DNA from: Veillonella magna DSM 19857
GTDB lineage: Bacteria > Bacillota > Negativicutes > Veillonellales > Veillonellaceae
Assembly (NCBI RefSeq): GCF_000428745.1
Contig: NZ_KE386795.1
Span: 518,692-582,691, forward strand
Direction: 5' to 3'
Length of the DNA stretch: 64,000 nucleotides
The stretch's first letter is position 1; each line of letters opens with the position of its first letter. Positions 44,832 to 57,425 of the stretch are shown piece by piece. Under the pieces are notes generated by a model. The model did no database searches. It was not told the DNA's origin and saw only the letters and a list, made by a program, of their open reading frames with translations. Position numbers and translations under genes: made by a program.

Positions 44832-44864
44832 TCCTTTCCAATTATCAACTTACAAATCGTTAAG

Positions 44865-45764
44865 CTATTCCTTATAGCCTAATTCCGACAACATACCGGA
44901 CTTATTACGCCAATCTTTCTTTACCTTTACCCACAAATCGAGATACACCTTCGTTGCCAGTAAACGTTCGATGTCGGCACGCGCTTCACCACCGATTTCG
45001 CGAAGCATGGCCCCACGCTTACCAATGATAATGCCCTTTTGCGAATCCCGTTCGCAATAAATGGTAGCACGTACATAGGTCATACCATCATCGCGCGTTT
45101 TCATTTCATCCACGTCCACCGCAATTGCATGCGGTACCTCATCTCTTGTTTTCAACAAAATCTTTTCACGCACAATATCTGCAATGATCAAGCGTTCCGG
45201 TTGATCCGTAATCATATCTTCCGGGAAATACTGCGGCCCTTCCGGCAGTACCTCTGTCAATACCTTCAGCACTTCGTCCAAGTTATCCTTTTCCTTTGCC
45301 GAAATCGGAATGATACCTGCAAAGGGATAGGCTTCCTGATACGTTACAATCGTTTTTAGAATATCTTCCCGTTCCAGTGTATCTATTTTATTAATCACTA
45401 AAAATACGGGAACCTTTACTTTCTTTAACTGTTCCAAGATAAAATTATCACCGGGGCCTCGTTTTTCGTTGCCGGCCACTACGAAAAGCACCGCTTCAAT
45501 TTCCTTTAGCGACTCAATAGCCGCATCTACCATAAATTCTCCCAGCTTATGTTTCGGCTTATGAATGCCCGGCGTATCCATAAATACGATTTGCTTTTCT
45601 TCGTCGGTATATACGCAGATAATTCGATTCCTCGTCGTCTGTGCCTTATCGGATACAATAACAATTTTATCGCCGATAAGTGCATTAATAAGTGTAGATT
45701 TGCCTACATTCGGCCGTCCCACAACGGCAACAAATCCCGATTTAAATGTATTCGCCTTATTCAT
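44865..45764 (-). CDS. era: GTPase Era
   Basis: Ribosome assembly GTPase binding the 16S 3' end. About 299 residues: G1 GRPNVGKSTLI, G3 DTPGIHKPKH, G4 NKIDTLE, then a KH domain (GIIIGKRGAMLREIG). The ATG at 45764 overlaps the ybeY stop by 8 nt; the upstream in-frame starts lie on the ribosome binding site. Confidence 0.97.
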   Translation of the reverse strand: MNKANTFKSGFVAVVGRPNVGKSTLINALIGDKIVIVSDKAQTTRNRIICVYTDEEKQIVFMDTPGIHKPKHKLGEFMVDAAIESLKEIEAVLFVVAGNEKRGPGDNFILEQLKKVKVPVFLVINKIDTLEREDILKTIVTYQEAYPFAGIIPISAKEKDNLDEVLKVLTEVLPEGPQYFPEDMITDQPERLIIADIVREKILLKTRDEVPHAIAVDVDEMKTRDDGMTYVRATIYCERDSQKGIIIGKRGAMLREIGGEARADIERLLATKVYLDLWVKVKKDWRNKSGMLSELGYKE

Positions 45765-46233
45765 TGTAAGGTGCATCCTCCCGTACATAACCTAAATTTC
45801 CCAGAATAAACTCCTCTTCAGTACGCATTTCTTTTTTATCTTCCTCTGTCATATGATCGTAACCTAAGATGTGTAAACACCCATGCACTGTTAAATACGC
45901 CAGCTCCCGTTCAAAGGGATGACCGTATTCTTTTGCCTGTTCCGCTGTTCGTTCCAGAGAAATCACAAGATCGCCTAACAGCTGTGACTCCGCTTCGCCG
46001 TTGACTTCATCACCTTCGTTAAGCGCAAAGGACAACACATCCGTAGGACGGTCAATATGTCGGTATTCGCGATTCAATTCATGAATGCGCTTGTTATCGC
46101 AAAGAAGTACACTCATTTCCCACGGCTCTTCCGGACCGTACACGCGTCCCACTTCGTCACATACCCGGCGAATCACTGCTTCATTTTGCTCGTTGCGCAA
46201 TGAGTCGTCTTCATATTGAATATCTACTATCAC
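45757..46233 (-). CDS. ybeY: Endoribonuclease YbeY
   Basis: Metal-dependent RNase for rRNA maturation and quality control. 158 residues with the H3 zinc motif in TVHGCLHILGYDHMTEEDKKEM and the RHIDRPTDVLSFAL block. 4-nt overlap with the phoH stop. Confidence 0.96.
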   Translation of the reverse strand: MIVDIQYEDDSLRNEQNEAVIRRVCDEVGRVYGPEEPWEMSVLLCDNKRIHELNREYRHIDRPTDVLSFALNEGDEVNGEAESQLLGDLVISLERTAEQAKEYGHPFERELAYLTVHGCLHILGYDHMTEEDKKEMRTEEEFILGNLGYVREDAPYNE

Positions 46234-47201
46234 TGCTTTTCCCTATCCTTTCCTTCGTTATAGGCTTCATAGGCCTTAACAATTTTACCGACTAAATCGT
46301 GACGTACCACATCTTGATCACTAAAGTAAACCATCTTGATTCCCGGCACATGACGAAGCACATGTTCGGCTTGGTTTAACCCGGATTCCACGCGATCCGG
46401 CAAATCGATTTGTGTTTTATCACCGTTCACTACCATTTTAGAGCCGTTGCCCAAGCGAGTTAAAAACATCTTCATTTGCTCCGGTGTAGTATTTTGTGCT
46501 TCATCCAAAATCACAAAGGCATTTTCCAAGGTACGTCCGCGCATATACGCCAGCGGCGCCACTTCTATAATCCCCCGCATCATGAAGCGCTGCACCTGCT
46601 CCACACCGAACATATCATGCAAAGCATCATACAAAGGGCGCAGATAGGGATCTACCTTTTCCTGCAAATCCCCGGGCAGATATCCTAATTTTTCTCCTGC
46701 CTCTACCGCCGGTCGAGTGAGGATAATTTTCTCCACCTCTCTGTTTTTCAGATAAAATGCTGCCAAGGTAACTGCCAAAAAAGTTTTACCCGTACCGGCC
46801 GGTCCGATACCGAACGTAATGGTATTGCGCCTAATACTGTCCACATAAAACTTTTGCCCTTCTGTTTTTGGCGTAATCGTTCTCCCCTTCATAGTTACGT
46901 TCAACGTATCGTCAAACATAGCATGTACGGTATCCGCCTTTCCTTTTTTTACCATTGTGGCCGCCATCTTTACCTGCTGCTCTGCCACCTGACCGCTTTC
47001 CTTATATAAAAACACCAGCTCTTCCAACACGCGTACAAATTGATCCAACACCGCTTCATCGCCGGTAAGCTGTAATGTATCGCCGCGGCTTACTACATGA
47101 CAGGGAAATTCCTCTACCAATAATTTTAAATGCTTATCCTGATAGCCCAAAATCGGAGCTGCCCATTCGTACTTAGGAAATGTAAATATACGTTCACTCA
47201 T
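46230..47201 (-). CDS. phoH: PhoH-family ATPase
   Basis: P-loop ATPase of 323 residues with an N-terminal KH/R3H-like part and Walker A GPAGTGKTFLAVTLAA; ILTRPAVEAGEKLGYLPGDL and VILDEAQNTTPEQMKMFLTRLG are family signatures. Role in RNA metabolism is presumed. Head of the phoH-ybeY-era cluster. Confidence 0.95.
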   Translation of the reverse strand: MSERIFTFPKYEWAAPILGYQDKHLKLLVEEFPCHVVSRGDTLQLTGDEAVLDQFVRVLEELVFLYKESGQVAEQQVKMAATMVKKGKADTVHAMFDDTLNVTMKGRTITPKTEGQKFYVDSIRRNTITFGIGPAGTGKTFLAVTLAAFYLKNREVEKIILTRPAVEAGEKLGYLPGDLQEKVDPYLRPLYDALHDMFGVEQVQRFMMRGIIEVAPLAYMRGRTLENAFVILDEAQNTTPEQMKMFLTRLGNGSKMVVNGDKTQIDLPDRVESGLNQAEHVLRHVPGIKMVYFSDQDVVRHDLVGKIVKAYEAYNEGKDREKQ

Positions 47202-47213
47202 GTACGTATCTCC

Positions 47214-48182
47214 TTATTTTAAAAATTTTCGTACCGCACGGCCGTTCAAATAGTCACATAAATCGCCTTGGCGTACCTGTTCTTCTTCCATGCGTCGTTC
47301 GATTTCTTCTTGAATACGCCACCACCCCATAGACCAATTGGTGAACAGGGTATTTTCTTCCGGCGCACGACCCACTAAACGCTGTAACACAATACGCTCA
47401 TCCAAGTTTCTCAGGAAAGAAATCACGCGGTCAATGTATTCTTCCGCAGAAATAAGCGTGAACTCTTTATTCTCATACCACTTGGCCATAAGGGTATTCT
47501 TTACGATATACAGCGCATGAAGCTTTACCTGATCAACGCCTAAAGCGGAAAGTATACGCGCTCCTTCTATGGTATCTGTTTCATCATCCCAAGGAAGATT
47601 TAAAATCATATGTGCGCACACGTCGAAACCATAGTGTTTGGTCCGTAACACGGCATCGATAAATTCAGCCATACCATGACCGCGATTAATCGTTTGCAAG
47701 GTACGATAATTTACTGTTTGTAACCCGTATTCCAAATAAATATCTACACCGTATCGTTCTTTAATGTCTTGCAAGATGTCTAAATATACATCGTTAATGC
47801 AATCCGGTCTGGTAGCAATAGCCAAACCTACGGTTGTATCGATGCAGCCGGCCTCCATGTATGCACGAAAGCGTTCTGGCTCCACATAGGTGTTACTGAA
47901 ATTCTGATAATAAGGAATATATTTATACGCCTTGTATTTAGGCGCAATATGAGCAATGTTTTCTTCCAGCTGTTGACGGATGGTCATACTGGCCGGTCGA
48001 TTCTCGTAACCGGCACCGATTTCACCGCAGAATACGCAGCCGCCTACACCGGCCGAACCATCGCGATTCGGACAGGTTAAGGGCAGAGCCACCGGTAATT
48101 TATATACTTTCTCGCCGTATTTTTCCTTTAGAAATGCCGAATATGCCCGATATCGTTTCGGCTTTGTCGTATCTCCCATCAA
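47214..48182 (-). CDS. TIGR01212-family radical SAM protein (YhcC/YtqA)
   Basis: Radical SAM protein of 322 residues. The cluster-binding cysteines sit in CPNRDGSAGVGGCVFCG, the wider spacing typical of this family. TRPDCINDVYLDILQDI and LEYGLQTVNYRTLQTINRGH are conserved. Family function uncertain. Its start overlaps the stop of the upstream B12-radical SAM gene by 4 nt. Confidence 0.92.
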   Translation of the reverse strand: MMGDTTKPKRYRAYSAFLKEKYGEKVYKLPVALPLTCPNRDGSAGVGGCVFCGEIGAGYENRPASMTIRQQLEENIAHIAPKYKAYKYIPYYQNFSNTYVEPERFRAYMEAGCIDTTVGLAIATRPDCINDVYLDILQDIKERYGVDIYLEYGLQTVNYRTLQTINRGHGMAEFIDAVLRTKHYGFDVCAHMILNLPWDDETDTIEGARILSALGVDQVKLHALYIVKNTLMAKWYENKEFTLISAEEYIDRVISFLRNLDERIVLQRLVGRAPEENTLFTNWSMGWWRIQEEIERRMEEEQVRQGDLCDYLNGRAVRKFLK

Positions 48183-49921
48183 CTCACCTCCGGTCGTACA
48201 AACGGCGCCACCCGTTCTTCTACATCTATAATAAGCGTTACCGTCGGAGTTGTACTGTCAACCCCCAGGCGCTTAGCCGTTTCCCGTTGCAATGTTACTT
48301 CCGCATAGGTATGTCTGATGCGGCGCCACTCATTAAAGGAATACTCCGGTATGTACCGACGTACGCTCGCTTCATCACGCCAAAACGCTTCGCTCGCTTT
48401 TAACTCTTCCTTGCGAGGCGGCGGCAAACCGATTGCTTCATCACGCAAACGTCCCTTATATGCATATAGAGTATCCACGCCTAATAACTCCATGGCAATC
48501 GTATCATGTCGCTTCTTAAAAAAATTATGTAAGAACGCCAGTTGATCACGATCGTTTAATTTCCGCTTGTCATTTCCTGCGGCCAGCCATTCCTGCGTCA
48601 TATCTTCAAAATAACGGAACGCACTTTCGCCGCGTTGTAAAATTATTTGCCCTACATAGGTAAAGGTACGGCGCAATCGTTCACTGTTATAAAAACGCTC
48701 GAATACATCTTCGAAATGTTTGAGAAACCGTATGTTTTCATAAGGCAATACATGTGTTGCTAACACCTCATACGGTGCTTTCGGATCATAGCGGTAGTCA
48801 TACGTATCCATTCGACTGACACCGGAGCCGCGCAACAGCTTTAAAAATCCCAACTGCAACGCATGGGGCTGTAGGGAAAACAAATCATCAAAAGACTGTC
48901 CGAACCGTTCATAATCTTCATAGGGCAAACCAATAATAAGATCCATATGCACATGCGTTCGTCCTGCCGCAATAATCGGACGGATGACGGTTTGAATGTG
49001 CGACCAATCATTATGTCGACGAATAGCTGTCAGCGTCGGTTCGTGAGTACTTTGTACTCCGACTTCAATTTGCATACGCCCCTTTGGTGCCGTACTCAAA
49101 AGCTCAACCTCACGGTCCCCCATGAGTACGGCTTCCATTTCTAAATGAAAATTCGTAGTTGTGTCCGCCGCATGAATCCACTCCATAATGGGAATGTGAT
49201 GATGCGGCGCACAATTGAAAGTGCGATCCACAAATTTAATTTGCTTAACCTCATGGTCTACAAACCACTGAAGCTCCTGTAATGTTCGCTGCAACGGAAA
49301 AAAGCGTACCGTATTACGATTACCGGATAAACAATACTGACAACTAAAAGGACAACCGCGAGATGATTCGTAATACATAATTTTATGAGTCAACTCATTC
49401 ATATCACTTTCGTCGTAAGGAAAAGGAATAGTGCTCAAGTCGGCTACTTCCGCAATGTCTCGGGAACCAACCAATCGTCCGTCCTCAGTACGTCCCAGTA
49501 CGCCGACAATTGTTATGTCTTCTGCAGTTCTTCCGTCTTGCAAAGCCTGCGTAAGAGCCGTAAACGCTTCTTCCCCTTCACCTTGCACAATATAATCCAC
49601 GTAAGGATGCTCCGCCATAACGGTCTCGGCGGTATAGCTGACTTCCGGTCCGCCCAAGACAATGCGCGTTTTAGGGGCCACTTCCTTGATAAGGCTTGCC
49701 ACATGTAATGTCATATCAATATTCCAAATATAGCAAGCAAAGCCTATCACATCGGGACGGTGCTCCGTTATATCTGCAAGTATGCTAAGAACAGGCATAT
49801 TAATAGTATATTCTACTATGTCATATGCCTGCCCTTTGGTTCGTCCGTAGGCGCGCAAACACCGTAACGCCAAGGATGAATGTATATATTTTGCATTTAG
49901 TGTGGTCAATAGTATATTCAT
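48179..49921 (-). CDS. B12-binding-domain radical SAM protein with DUF4080
   Basis: About 580 residues. N-terminal cobalamin-binding fold (NILLTTLNAKYIHSSLALRCLRAY, then IVLGGPEVSY), a central radical SAM domain with the CxxxCxxC in SRGCPFSCQYCLSG, and a C-terminal DUF4080-type region. The substrate is unknown; the family includes methylases and other C-C chemistry. ATG at 49921 follows AAGAGGT; an upstream frame start lacks a site. Coupled to the next radical SAM gene. Confidence 0.92.
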   Translation of the reverse strand: MNILLTTLNAKYIHSSLALRCLRAYGRTKGQAYDIVEYTINMPVLSILADITEHRPDVIGFACYIWNIDMTLHVASLIKEVAPKTRIVLGGPEVSYTAETVMAEHPYVDYIVQGEGEEAFTALTQALQDGRTAEDITIVGVLGRTEDGRLVGSRDIAEVADLSTIPFPYDESDMNELTHKIMYYESSRGCPFSCQYCLSGNRNTVRFFPLQRTLQELQWFVDHEVKQIKFVDRTFNCAPHHHIPIMEWIHAADTTTNFHLEMEAVLMGDREVELLSTAPKGRMQIEVGVQSTHEPTLTAIRRHNDWSHIQTVIRPIIAAGRTHVHMDLIIGLPYEDYERFGQSFDDLFSLQPHALQLGFLKLLRGSGVSRMDTYDYRYDPKAPYEVLATHVLPYENIRFLKHFEDVFERFYNSERLRRTFTYVGQIILQRGESAFRYFEDMTQEWLAAGNDKRKLNDRDQLAFLHNFFKKRHDTIAMELLGVDTLYAYKGRLRDEAIGLPPPRKEELKASEAFWRDEASVRRYIPEYSFNEWRRIRHTYAEVTLQRETAKRLGVDSTTPTVTLIIDVEERVAPFVRPEVS

Positions 49922-50116
49922 CGATACCTCTTCATCTCTCCTGTGATACACACAGACTTCATCGAGTGGTTCATTCCACCGGCTTATACTCTAGCATTAT
50001 ATCATATTTATTACCGTACTTACAAAACATTACATATCTTGTCGGTACTCTGCTAACTGCTTACGGAACGCACGAGGAAAATATGGCGTTATTTCGCTAG
50101 TGTGCCTTATAATTTA

Positions 50117-50131
50117 TGTGATAAAATCACA
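50117..50131 (+). promoter_or_regulatory. Perfect dyad operator upstream of the MFS gene
   Basis: TGTGATAAAATCACA, a perfect 15-bp palindrome (central A/T excluded), sits just after a TATAAT at 50108-50113. The half-sites match CRP/FNR-like TGTGA...TCACA but the spacer is 5 rather than 6 nt. Probable repressor or activator site for the transporter. The rest of the 49922-50203 gap has nothing else clear. Confidence 0.5.
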
Positions 50132-50203
50132 ATATAAAGAATACTACTACAATACATTTCATACTATTATCTATACGCATTACATGTGAAAGGACGTGTT
50201 ACA

Positions 50204-51409
50204 ATGAATTCATCTGCTTCGGCCTACAGCAGTCGGGCACCGAAGGAAACACCAAATCGATTTTTAACGTATTTTCCGGGACTGTGTCACCTTATGAATG
50301 ATACTGCCCAGGGATCACTGGCTGCTTTATTGCCACTCTTCATGACACTTTACGGTTTAAATTATGAAAAAGCAGCTGCTATTATGTTTGCCAATACAGC
50401 ACTTGCTTCTGTGGCGCAGCCACTCTTCGGTTACTTAGCCGACAAACGTTCTACGCATCTCTTTATTCCCTTGGGCATGGTCATTGCCGGATGCAGTATC
50501 GCTGCCCTCGGCTTTGTAGACAGTTACATGGCCCTTCTCTTTTTTTCTATGATGGCCGGTATCGGCTCTGCTATTTTCCATCCCGAAGCAGCTCGCTGGG
50601 TTAATCGTATTTCTGGACCTCAAAAGGGACGTGCCATGGGGTATTTTTCCGTAGGCGGAAACGGCGGTTTCGCCGTGGGACCTATTCTGGCAGGCATCGC
50701 CTACATCGTCGGTCCTCACGGTCTTATCATCTTTGCCGTTCTCACCGTTTCCATGGCATTGATATATCTTGTAATGGCACCACGCCATCGCCAAGCCTCG
50801 GTAGCGTCTACCAATACACAGCGTTTAGCCGATGCCTCTGCCGTAAATGACTGGAAAAGCTTCTTTCGCCTCTTTGTCATTATCGCTGCACGCTCGATTA
50901 ATTTTGCTGTATTAAATACATTTATTCCTATTTACTGGATCACCCATTTGCAGCAAAGTACGGCATCCGGGAACTTCGCACTGTCGGTGTTCTTCTTCCT
51001 CGGTACCGTAGTTACTCTCCTCGGTGGGATTCTCTCCGATAAGATTGGTTTTGTAAAAGTCATTCGCTATTGCTACATTCTGTTAGTCCCCATTATGATT
51101 GCCTTTACGACCAGTAACTATTACTGGCTTTCCATGGTACTACTCATTCCGCTTAGCGTTGGCGTTTTTGCACAGTACAGCCCTATCGTCGTATTAGGTC
51201 AGCAGTATCTTGCCAAAAGTATTGGCTTTGCCTCCGGCATTACCTTGGGGCTCGGCATTACCCTAGGTGGTATGGTCGCTCCGCTTGTGGGAAAGGCTGC
51301 CGACATCTACGGCTTGCAAACGGCTTGGCTCTGCCTTAACGTAGTCTGTGTAATTGCTTTGCTGTTTAGTTATCTCATAAAAGATACCTCCGCTCCTACC
51401 GTTAAATAG
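50204..51409 (+). CDS. MFS transporter, fosmidomycin-resistance (Fsr) type
   Basis: Twelve-segment inner-membrane efflux transporter of about 401 residues. FPGLCHLMNDTAQGSLAALLPLF is the family-type first segment, followed by PLFGYLADKRS (loop 2-3 motif) and HPEAARWVNRISGPQKGRAMGYFSVGGNGGFAVGP. The substrate is not evident. Single plus-strand gene amid minus-strand operons. ATG at 50204 follows AAAGGA; the GTG at 50186 overlaps that site. Confidence 0.9.
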   Translation: MNSSASAYSSRAPKETPNRFLTYFPGLCHLMNDTAQGSLAALLPLFMTLYGLNYEKAAAIMFANTALASVAQPLFGYLADKRSTHLFIPLGMVIAGCSIAALGFVDSYMALLFFSMMAGIGSAIFHPEAARWVNRISGPQKGRAMGYFSVGGNGGFAVGPILAGIAYIVGPHGLIIFAVLTVSMALIYLVMAPRHRQASVASTNTQRLADASAVNDWKSFFRLFVIIAARSINFAVLNTFIPIYWITHLQQSTASGNFALSVFFFLGTVVTLLGGILSDKIGFVKVIRYCYILLVPIMIAFTTSNYYWLSMVLLIPLSVGVFAQYSPIVVLGQQYLAKSIGFASGITLGLGITLGGMVAPLVGKAADIYGLQTAWLCLNVVCVIALLFSYLIKDTSAPTVK

Positions 51410-51520
51410 TTTAGGTAAGTAATCCGAGTAAATGACCAGAGTAAATAATCCATGCAAATAATTTAGCTTACTACCATGGGTAAATACCTGTTGGTGTTTA
51501 CCTATTTCATACTATAATCA

Positions 51521-51566
51521 AAAAAAGGCTTCGTTCTCCGCATATACAGAGACCGAAGCCTTTTTT
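51521..51566. terminator. Bidirectional terminator between the MFS gene and the gatB operon
   Basis: AAAAAAGGCTTCG / CGAAGCCTTTTTT stem (51521-51533 with 51554-51566) with U tracts on both strands. The preceding 51410-51490 has AGTAAAT-type short repeats and no gene. Confidence 0.9.
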
Positions 51567-51663
51567 ATATTCTATTTCTATAAATCAAATGCCCCTACTG
51601 TCATAAGCTATAGCCAAAAGAAGTATCTTCCATGCTATCACACTATGTCGCCGCTATATATCC

Positions 51664-52032
51664 TTACGATGATAACATACGATACACAATACGCAACAAC
51701 GTCACTATAGCTGCCAGTCCGGCAATAACACCAAAGCCGATAAGGAAAATACTGCCAAAGAAAACAACAATCGCTAATACAATACATACGACCAACGCTA
51801 AGATAAGTTTTCCCTTCCACCCCAGCGAAGACCATGTATATACCTTAATGCCCGGCATCTCGGTGCCCTGTGAAAACCGTCCTTCCGCAAACGGATTTCC
51901 TTCGGAATTCATGTCGGATCCCTTTGTTTCTTGTCCATCTTCATCGATAGTCATGCCTTGAAAACTACGGCGTTCCTCGTCCGTTAATACCGTAGTAGTA
52001 CGCGGGCGTTCCTGTCTGTTTGTTTCGTCCAT
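51664..52032 (-). CDS. Small membrane protein of unknown function, gat-linked
   Basis: About 122 residues, not recognised. Residues 1-70 are hydrophilic and probably unstructured (TNRQERPRTTTVLTDEERRS, EGNPFAEGRFSQG). Two adjacent membrane segments follow (KLILALVVCIVLAIVVFFGSIF and LIGFGVIAGLAAIVTLLRIV), with a short basic tail. The ATG at 52032 has GGAG 8 nt upstream. It follows gatB by 34 nt with no terminator between, so it is the last gene of the operon. Confidence 0.75.
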   Translation of the reverse strand: MDETNRQERPRTTTVLTDEERRSFQGMTIDEDGQETKGSDMNSEGNPFAEGRFSQGTEMPGIKVYTWSSLGWKGKLILALVVCIVLAIVVFFGSIFLIGFGVIAGLAAIVTLLRIVYRMLSS

Positions 52033-52066
52033 AGTTATCACTCCTATCAGTTTGGCTATTGTTATA

Positions 52067-53509
52067 TTAGTCCTTCAAATACTTTTGAAGCAACTGATTT
52101 ACCATTCCCGGATTAGCACGTCCTTTGCTGGCCTTCATAACCTGACCAACCAAGAAGCCGATAGCTTTACCGTTACCACTCTTCACATCTTCTACAGGTT
52201 TTGGATTATCTGCGATAACCTGTTTTACGATTTCTTCGATAGCACCGGTATCGGTAATTTGTACAAGGCCCTGTTCCTCAACGATAACATCTGCCTTTTT
52301 ACCGGTATCCCACATGCCAACAATTACTTTCTTAGCAATTTTACCGGAAATCGTTCCTTTATTAATCAGCGCAATCATCCCTGCCAGCATATCCGGTGTT
52401 ACCGGTGCTTTATCAAAAGTAAGATTGTTTTCGTTAACCATTTTGGACAAATCACCGAGCATCCAGTTCGCTGCTGTTTTAGCATCAGCCCCTGCTTTTA
52501 CGGTCGCATCCAAGTAGTCGGCCGTTTCGCGAAGAGCCGTCAATATACGACTATCTTCATCGTTTAAGCCATATTCTTTCATAAAGCGAGCCTGCTTAGC
52601 GTCCGGCAATTCCGGTAAGCTCTGACGGGCCGCTTCTACCTGTTCCGGCGATACAACAATCGGTACCAGATCCGGTTCCGGGAAGTAACGGTAATCGTTT
52701 TCTTTTTCTTTTTTACGCATAGATAACGTCATGCCCTTACTATCATCCCAGGTACGCGTTTCCTGAACGATAGCTTCACCGTCTTCCAAAGCTTCTGCTT
52801 GACGAAGTGCTTCGTATTCAATCCCTTTTTGCAACGCTGTAAGGGAGTTCATATTTTTAATTTCTGTTTTGGTGCCTAATTTTTCTTCCCCCATGAGTCG
52901 GATAGAAATATTGGCATCACAACGGAGACTGCCTTCTTCCATGCGTACATCGGATACGTCCAAGTATTTCAAAATGGAGCGTAATTTTTCTACATACGCA
53001 CGCGCTTCTTCACCGGAGCGAATATCCGGTTCGGATACGATTTCCAAAAGTGGTACACCGGTACGATTGTAGTCTACATTAGAGGAGTCGGACGTACTGA
53101 TAGTACTGCCGCTATGTACCAACTTACCGGCATCTTCTTCCATGTGAATACGGGTGATACGAATTCGTTTCGTTTCTCCGCCTACTTCAATATCCAAATG
53201 ACCGTTTAAACAAATCGGCAGATCATACTGTGAAGTTTGGAAATTTTTCGGCAAGTCAGGATAGTAATAATTTTTACGGTCAAATTTACTGAACGGTAAA
53301 ATATCGCAATTCAATGCCAAACCTACTTTAATGGCATATTCTAATACTTTTTCATTAAGAACTGGCAACACACCGGGTAAACCCAAGCACACCGGACATA
53401 CGTGGGTGTTTTGGTCGCCGCCGAATTCCGTAGTACAACCGCAGAAAATTTTAGATTTAGTTTTTAACTCCGTATGGACCTCGAGGCCTACGACTGTTTC
53501 ATATTTCAT
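52067..53509 (-). CDS. gatB: Asp/Glu-tRNA amidotransferase subunit B
   Basis: 480 residues; kinase and tRNA-binding subunit that activates misacylated Glu-tRNA-Gln or Asp-tRNA-Asn. [16 protein letters not shown]...CPVCLGLPG holds the zinc cysteines; [19 protein letters not shown] is the signature; the tail domain (YqeY-like) ends [11 protein letters not shown]. 4-nt overlap with gatA. Confidence 0.97.
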   Translation of the reverse strand: MKYETVVGLEVHTELKTKSKIFCGCTTEFGGDQNTHVCPVCLGLPGVLPVLNEKVLEYAIKVGLALNCDILPFSKFDRKNYYYPDLPKNFQTSQYDLPICLNGHLDIEVGGETKRIRITRIHMEEDAGKLVHSGSTISTSDSSNVDYNRTGVPLLEIVSEPDIRSGEEARAYVEKLRSILKYLDVSDVRMEEGSLRCDANISIRLMGEEKLGTKTEIKNMNSLTALQKGIEYEALRQAEALEDGEAIVQETRTWDDSKGMTLSMRKKEKENDYRYFPEPDLVPIVVSPEQVEAARQSLPELPDAKQARFMKEYGLNDEDSRILTALRETADYLDATVKAGADAKTAANWMLGDLSKMVNENNLTFDKAPVTPDMLAGMIALINKGTISGKIAKKVIVGMWDTGKKADVIVEEQGLVQITDTGAIEEIVKQVIADNPKPVEDVKSGNGKAIGFLVGQVMKASKGRANPGMVNQLLQKYLKD

Positions 53510-54963
53510 AGAGTTACCTCCCCGATAGGTGCGATTTTATTGCATTCCGGTCGTTCCTGTTCAAAGCTATAGGCAGCTCTGAGCAATACTTCTTCACCCA
53601 TAGTCGGTGCCAACAGCTGCATGCCGATAGGCATACCGTTGGAGCCGAAGCCTGCCGGTACACTAATGCCCGGGATGCCGGCTAAGTTAACCGGTACAGT
53701 ACAAATATCTTCTAAATACATGGACAACGGATCATCCGTCTTTTCTCCAAATTTGAAAGCTGTATTCGGTGCCGTCGGCGTTAAGAGAACATCCACCTGT
53801 TCAAAGGCACTGTCAAATTCATTTTTGATAAGACGACGTGCTTTCAAGGCCTTCAAATAATAGGCATCATAATAGCCGGAGCTAAGTACATAGGTACCGA
53901 GCAAGATACGGCGTTGTACTTCGTCACCGAAACCGGCCGTTCTCGTTTTTGTCGACATTTCCACCAAGTTATCCGCATCCACACGCATACCAAAACTTAC
54001 GCCGTCATAACGGGCTAAGTTCGAGCTGGCTTCTGCCAATGCAATAATATAGTACGCAGACAATGCATATTTAGAAGTAGGCAAGCTGACTTCTACAATC
54101 TCTGCCCCCATCTTACGATATGTATCGGCCGCTTCTTCAATTACCTTACGCACATCTGCATTAAGACCGTCACCGAAAAATTCTTTCGGCATACCGATAC
54201 GAAGACCTTTTACATCGCGTACCAAGGATTTTGTGTAATCCGGTCGTTCACCGGCAATTGATGTAGAGTCGCGATGGTCATGACCGGCAATAGCATTAAG
54301 TACAATAGCCGCATCAGTTACATCTCTTGTCAACGGTCCAATCTGATCCAACGACGACGCGAAAGCAATCAAGCCATAGCGAGAAATATTACCGTATGTC
54401 GGTTTCAAGCCAACTACGCCGCAATAGGATCCCGGTTGACGAATGGATCCACCTGTATCGGAGCCCAAGCTCCACACAGCACTGCCACTGGCTACCGCCG
54501 CTGCACTACCGCCGGAAGATCCACCCGGTACATAGTCTGCATTCCATGGATTGCTGGTTTTTGCCAATGCCGAATTTTCGGTAGAGCCGCCCATAGCAAA
54601 TTCATCCATATTTAATTTTCCCAAGCTAACAAAATCTTGGGATTGCAATTTTTCAATAACCGTTGCATTGTACGGAGGAACAAAATTTTCCAGCATTTTA
54701 GATGCACAAGTAGCTCGTTGTCCCTGAATACAAATATTATCTTTAACAGCCCCCGGAATACCGGCCAACATGGAAATTTCTTCACCGGCTGCAATTTTCT
54801 TGTCCACGGCTTCTGCCGTCGCCAATGCTTCTTCGTGAGAATCCGACAAATAGGCGTGAACGGTAGGCTCTACCTTTTCTTTATGAGCAATAACCGCCTT
54901 CGTCAATTCGACAGCGGATAATTCTTTTGCCATCAATTTAGCATGAAGTTCATGAATTGTCAC
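53506..54963 (-). CDS. gatA: Asp/Glu-tRNA amidotransferase subunit A
   Basis: Amidase subunit providing ammonia from glutamine, 485 residues. Ser-cisSer-Lys triad: Lys in [11 protein letters not shown], and Ser residues in [15 protein letters not shown] and [14 protein letters not shown]. Lies between gatC and gatB. Confidence 0.97.
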   Translation of the reverse strand: MTIHELHAKLMAKELSAVELTKAVIAHKEKVEPTVHAYLSDSHEEALATAEAVDKKIAAGEEISMLAGIPGAVKDNICIQGQRATCASKMLENFVPPYNATVIEKLQSQDFVSLGKLNMDEFAMGGSTENSALAKTSNPWNADYVPGGSSGGSAAAVASGSAVWSLGSDTGGSIRQPGSYCGVVGLKPTYGNISRYGLIAFASSLDQIGPLTRDVTDAAIVLNAIAGHDHRDSTSIAGERPDYTKSLVRDVKGLRIGMPKEFFGDGLNADVRKVIEEAADTYRKMGAEIVEVSLPTSKYALSAYYIIALAEASSNLARYDGVSFGMRVDADNLVEMSTKTRTAGFGDEVQRRILLGTYVLSSGYYDAYYLKALKARRLIKNEFDSAFEQVDVLLTPTAPNTAFKFGEKTDDPLSMYLEDICTVPVNLAGIPGISVPAGFGSNGMPIGMQLLAPTMGEEVLLRAAYSFEQERPECNKIAPIGEVTL

Positions 54964-54974
54964 AGTTCTTCCTC

Positions 54975-55265
54975 CTACTCTTGAATTACACGCGGTACTT
55001 TGAAATACCCGTTATCTTCTTCAGGAGCATTTTGTAAGGCCAGCTTACGATCAAGCGACGGCTTTACTTCGTCCTTACGGAATACGTTTTGCACCTGTAC
55101 GGCATGTGCCATCGGTTCGACATCCGTTAAATCGAGTTCTTCCAACTCTTCCACATATTGTAATACATCGTTAAGCGCCTTTTCCATTTGTGCCATTCGT
55201 TCTTCCGGCACTTCAAGACGCGATAGGAGTGCAATATTTTTTATTTCCTCGCGGTTGATTTTCAT
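54975..55265 (-). CDS. gatC: Asp/Glu-tRNA amidotransferase subunit C
   Basis: About 96 residues; wraps around GatA and Gat[17 protein letters not shown]...[22 protein letters not shown] is the family pattern. ATG at 55265 after GGAAGTGGACCT. First gene of gatCAB, 45 nt after ligA. Confidence 0.95.
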   Translation of the reverse strand: MKINREEIKNIALLSRLEVPEERMAQMEKALNDVLQYVEELEELDLTDVEPMAHAVQVQNVFRKDEVKPSLDRKLALQNAPEEDNGYFKVPRVIQE

Positions 55266-55310
55266 AGGTCCACTTCCTTTCATTGTTACATTATAGCAAA
55301 AAGAAAGCGT

Positions 55311-57323
<2,013 letters not shown>

Positions 57324-57425
57324 TTACTCCTCTGTTTACTCGCACTCCGACCTATGCTATGGTACCAAACTATTTACGTGTATTTCCTAAAGCATGTATC
57401 GAGAGTAAGCAATGATTAAAAAGTT

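Noticed and set aside
50117-50131. Canonical CRP/FNR site
   Set aside because: Half-site spacing is 5 nt, not 6; kept only as an unassigned operator.
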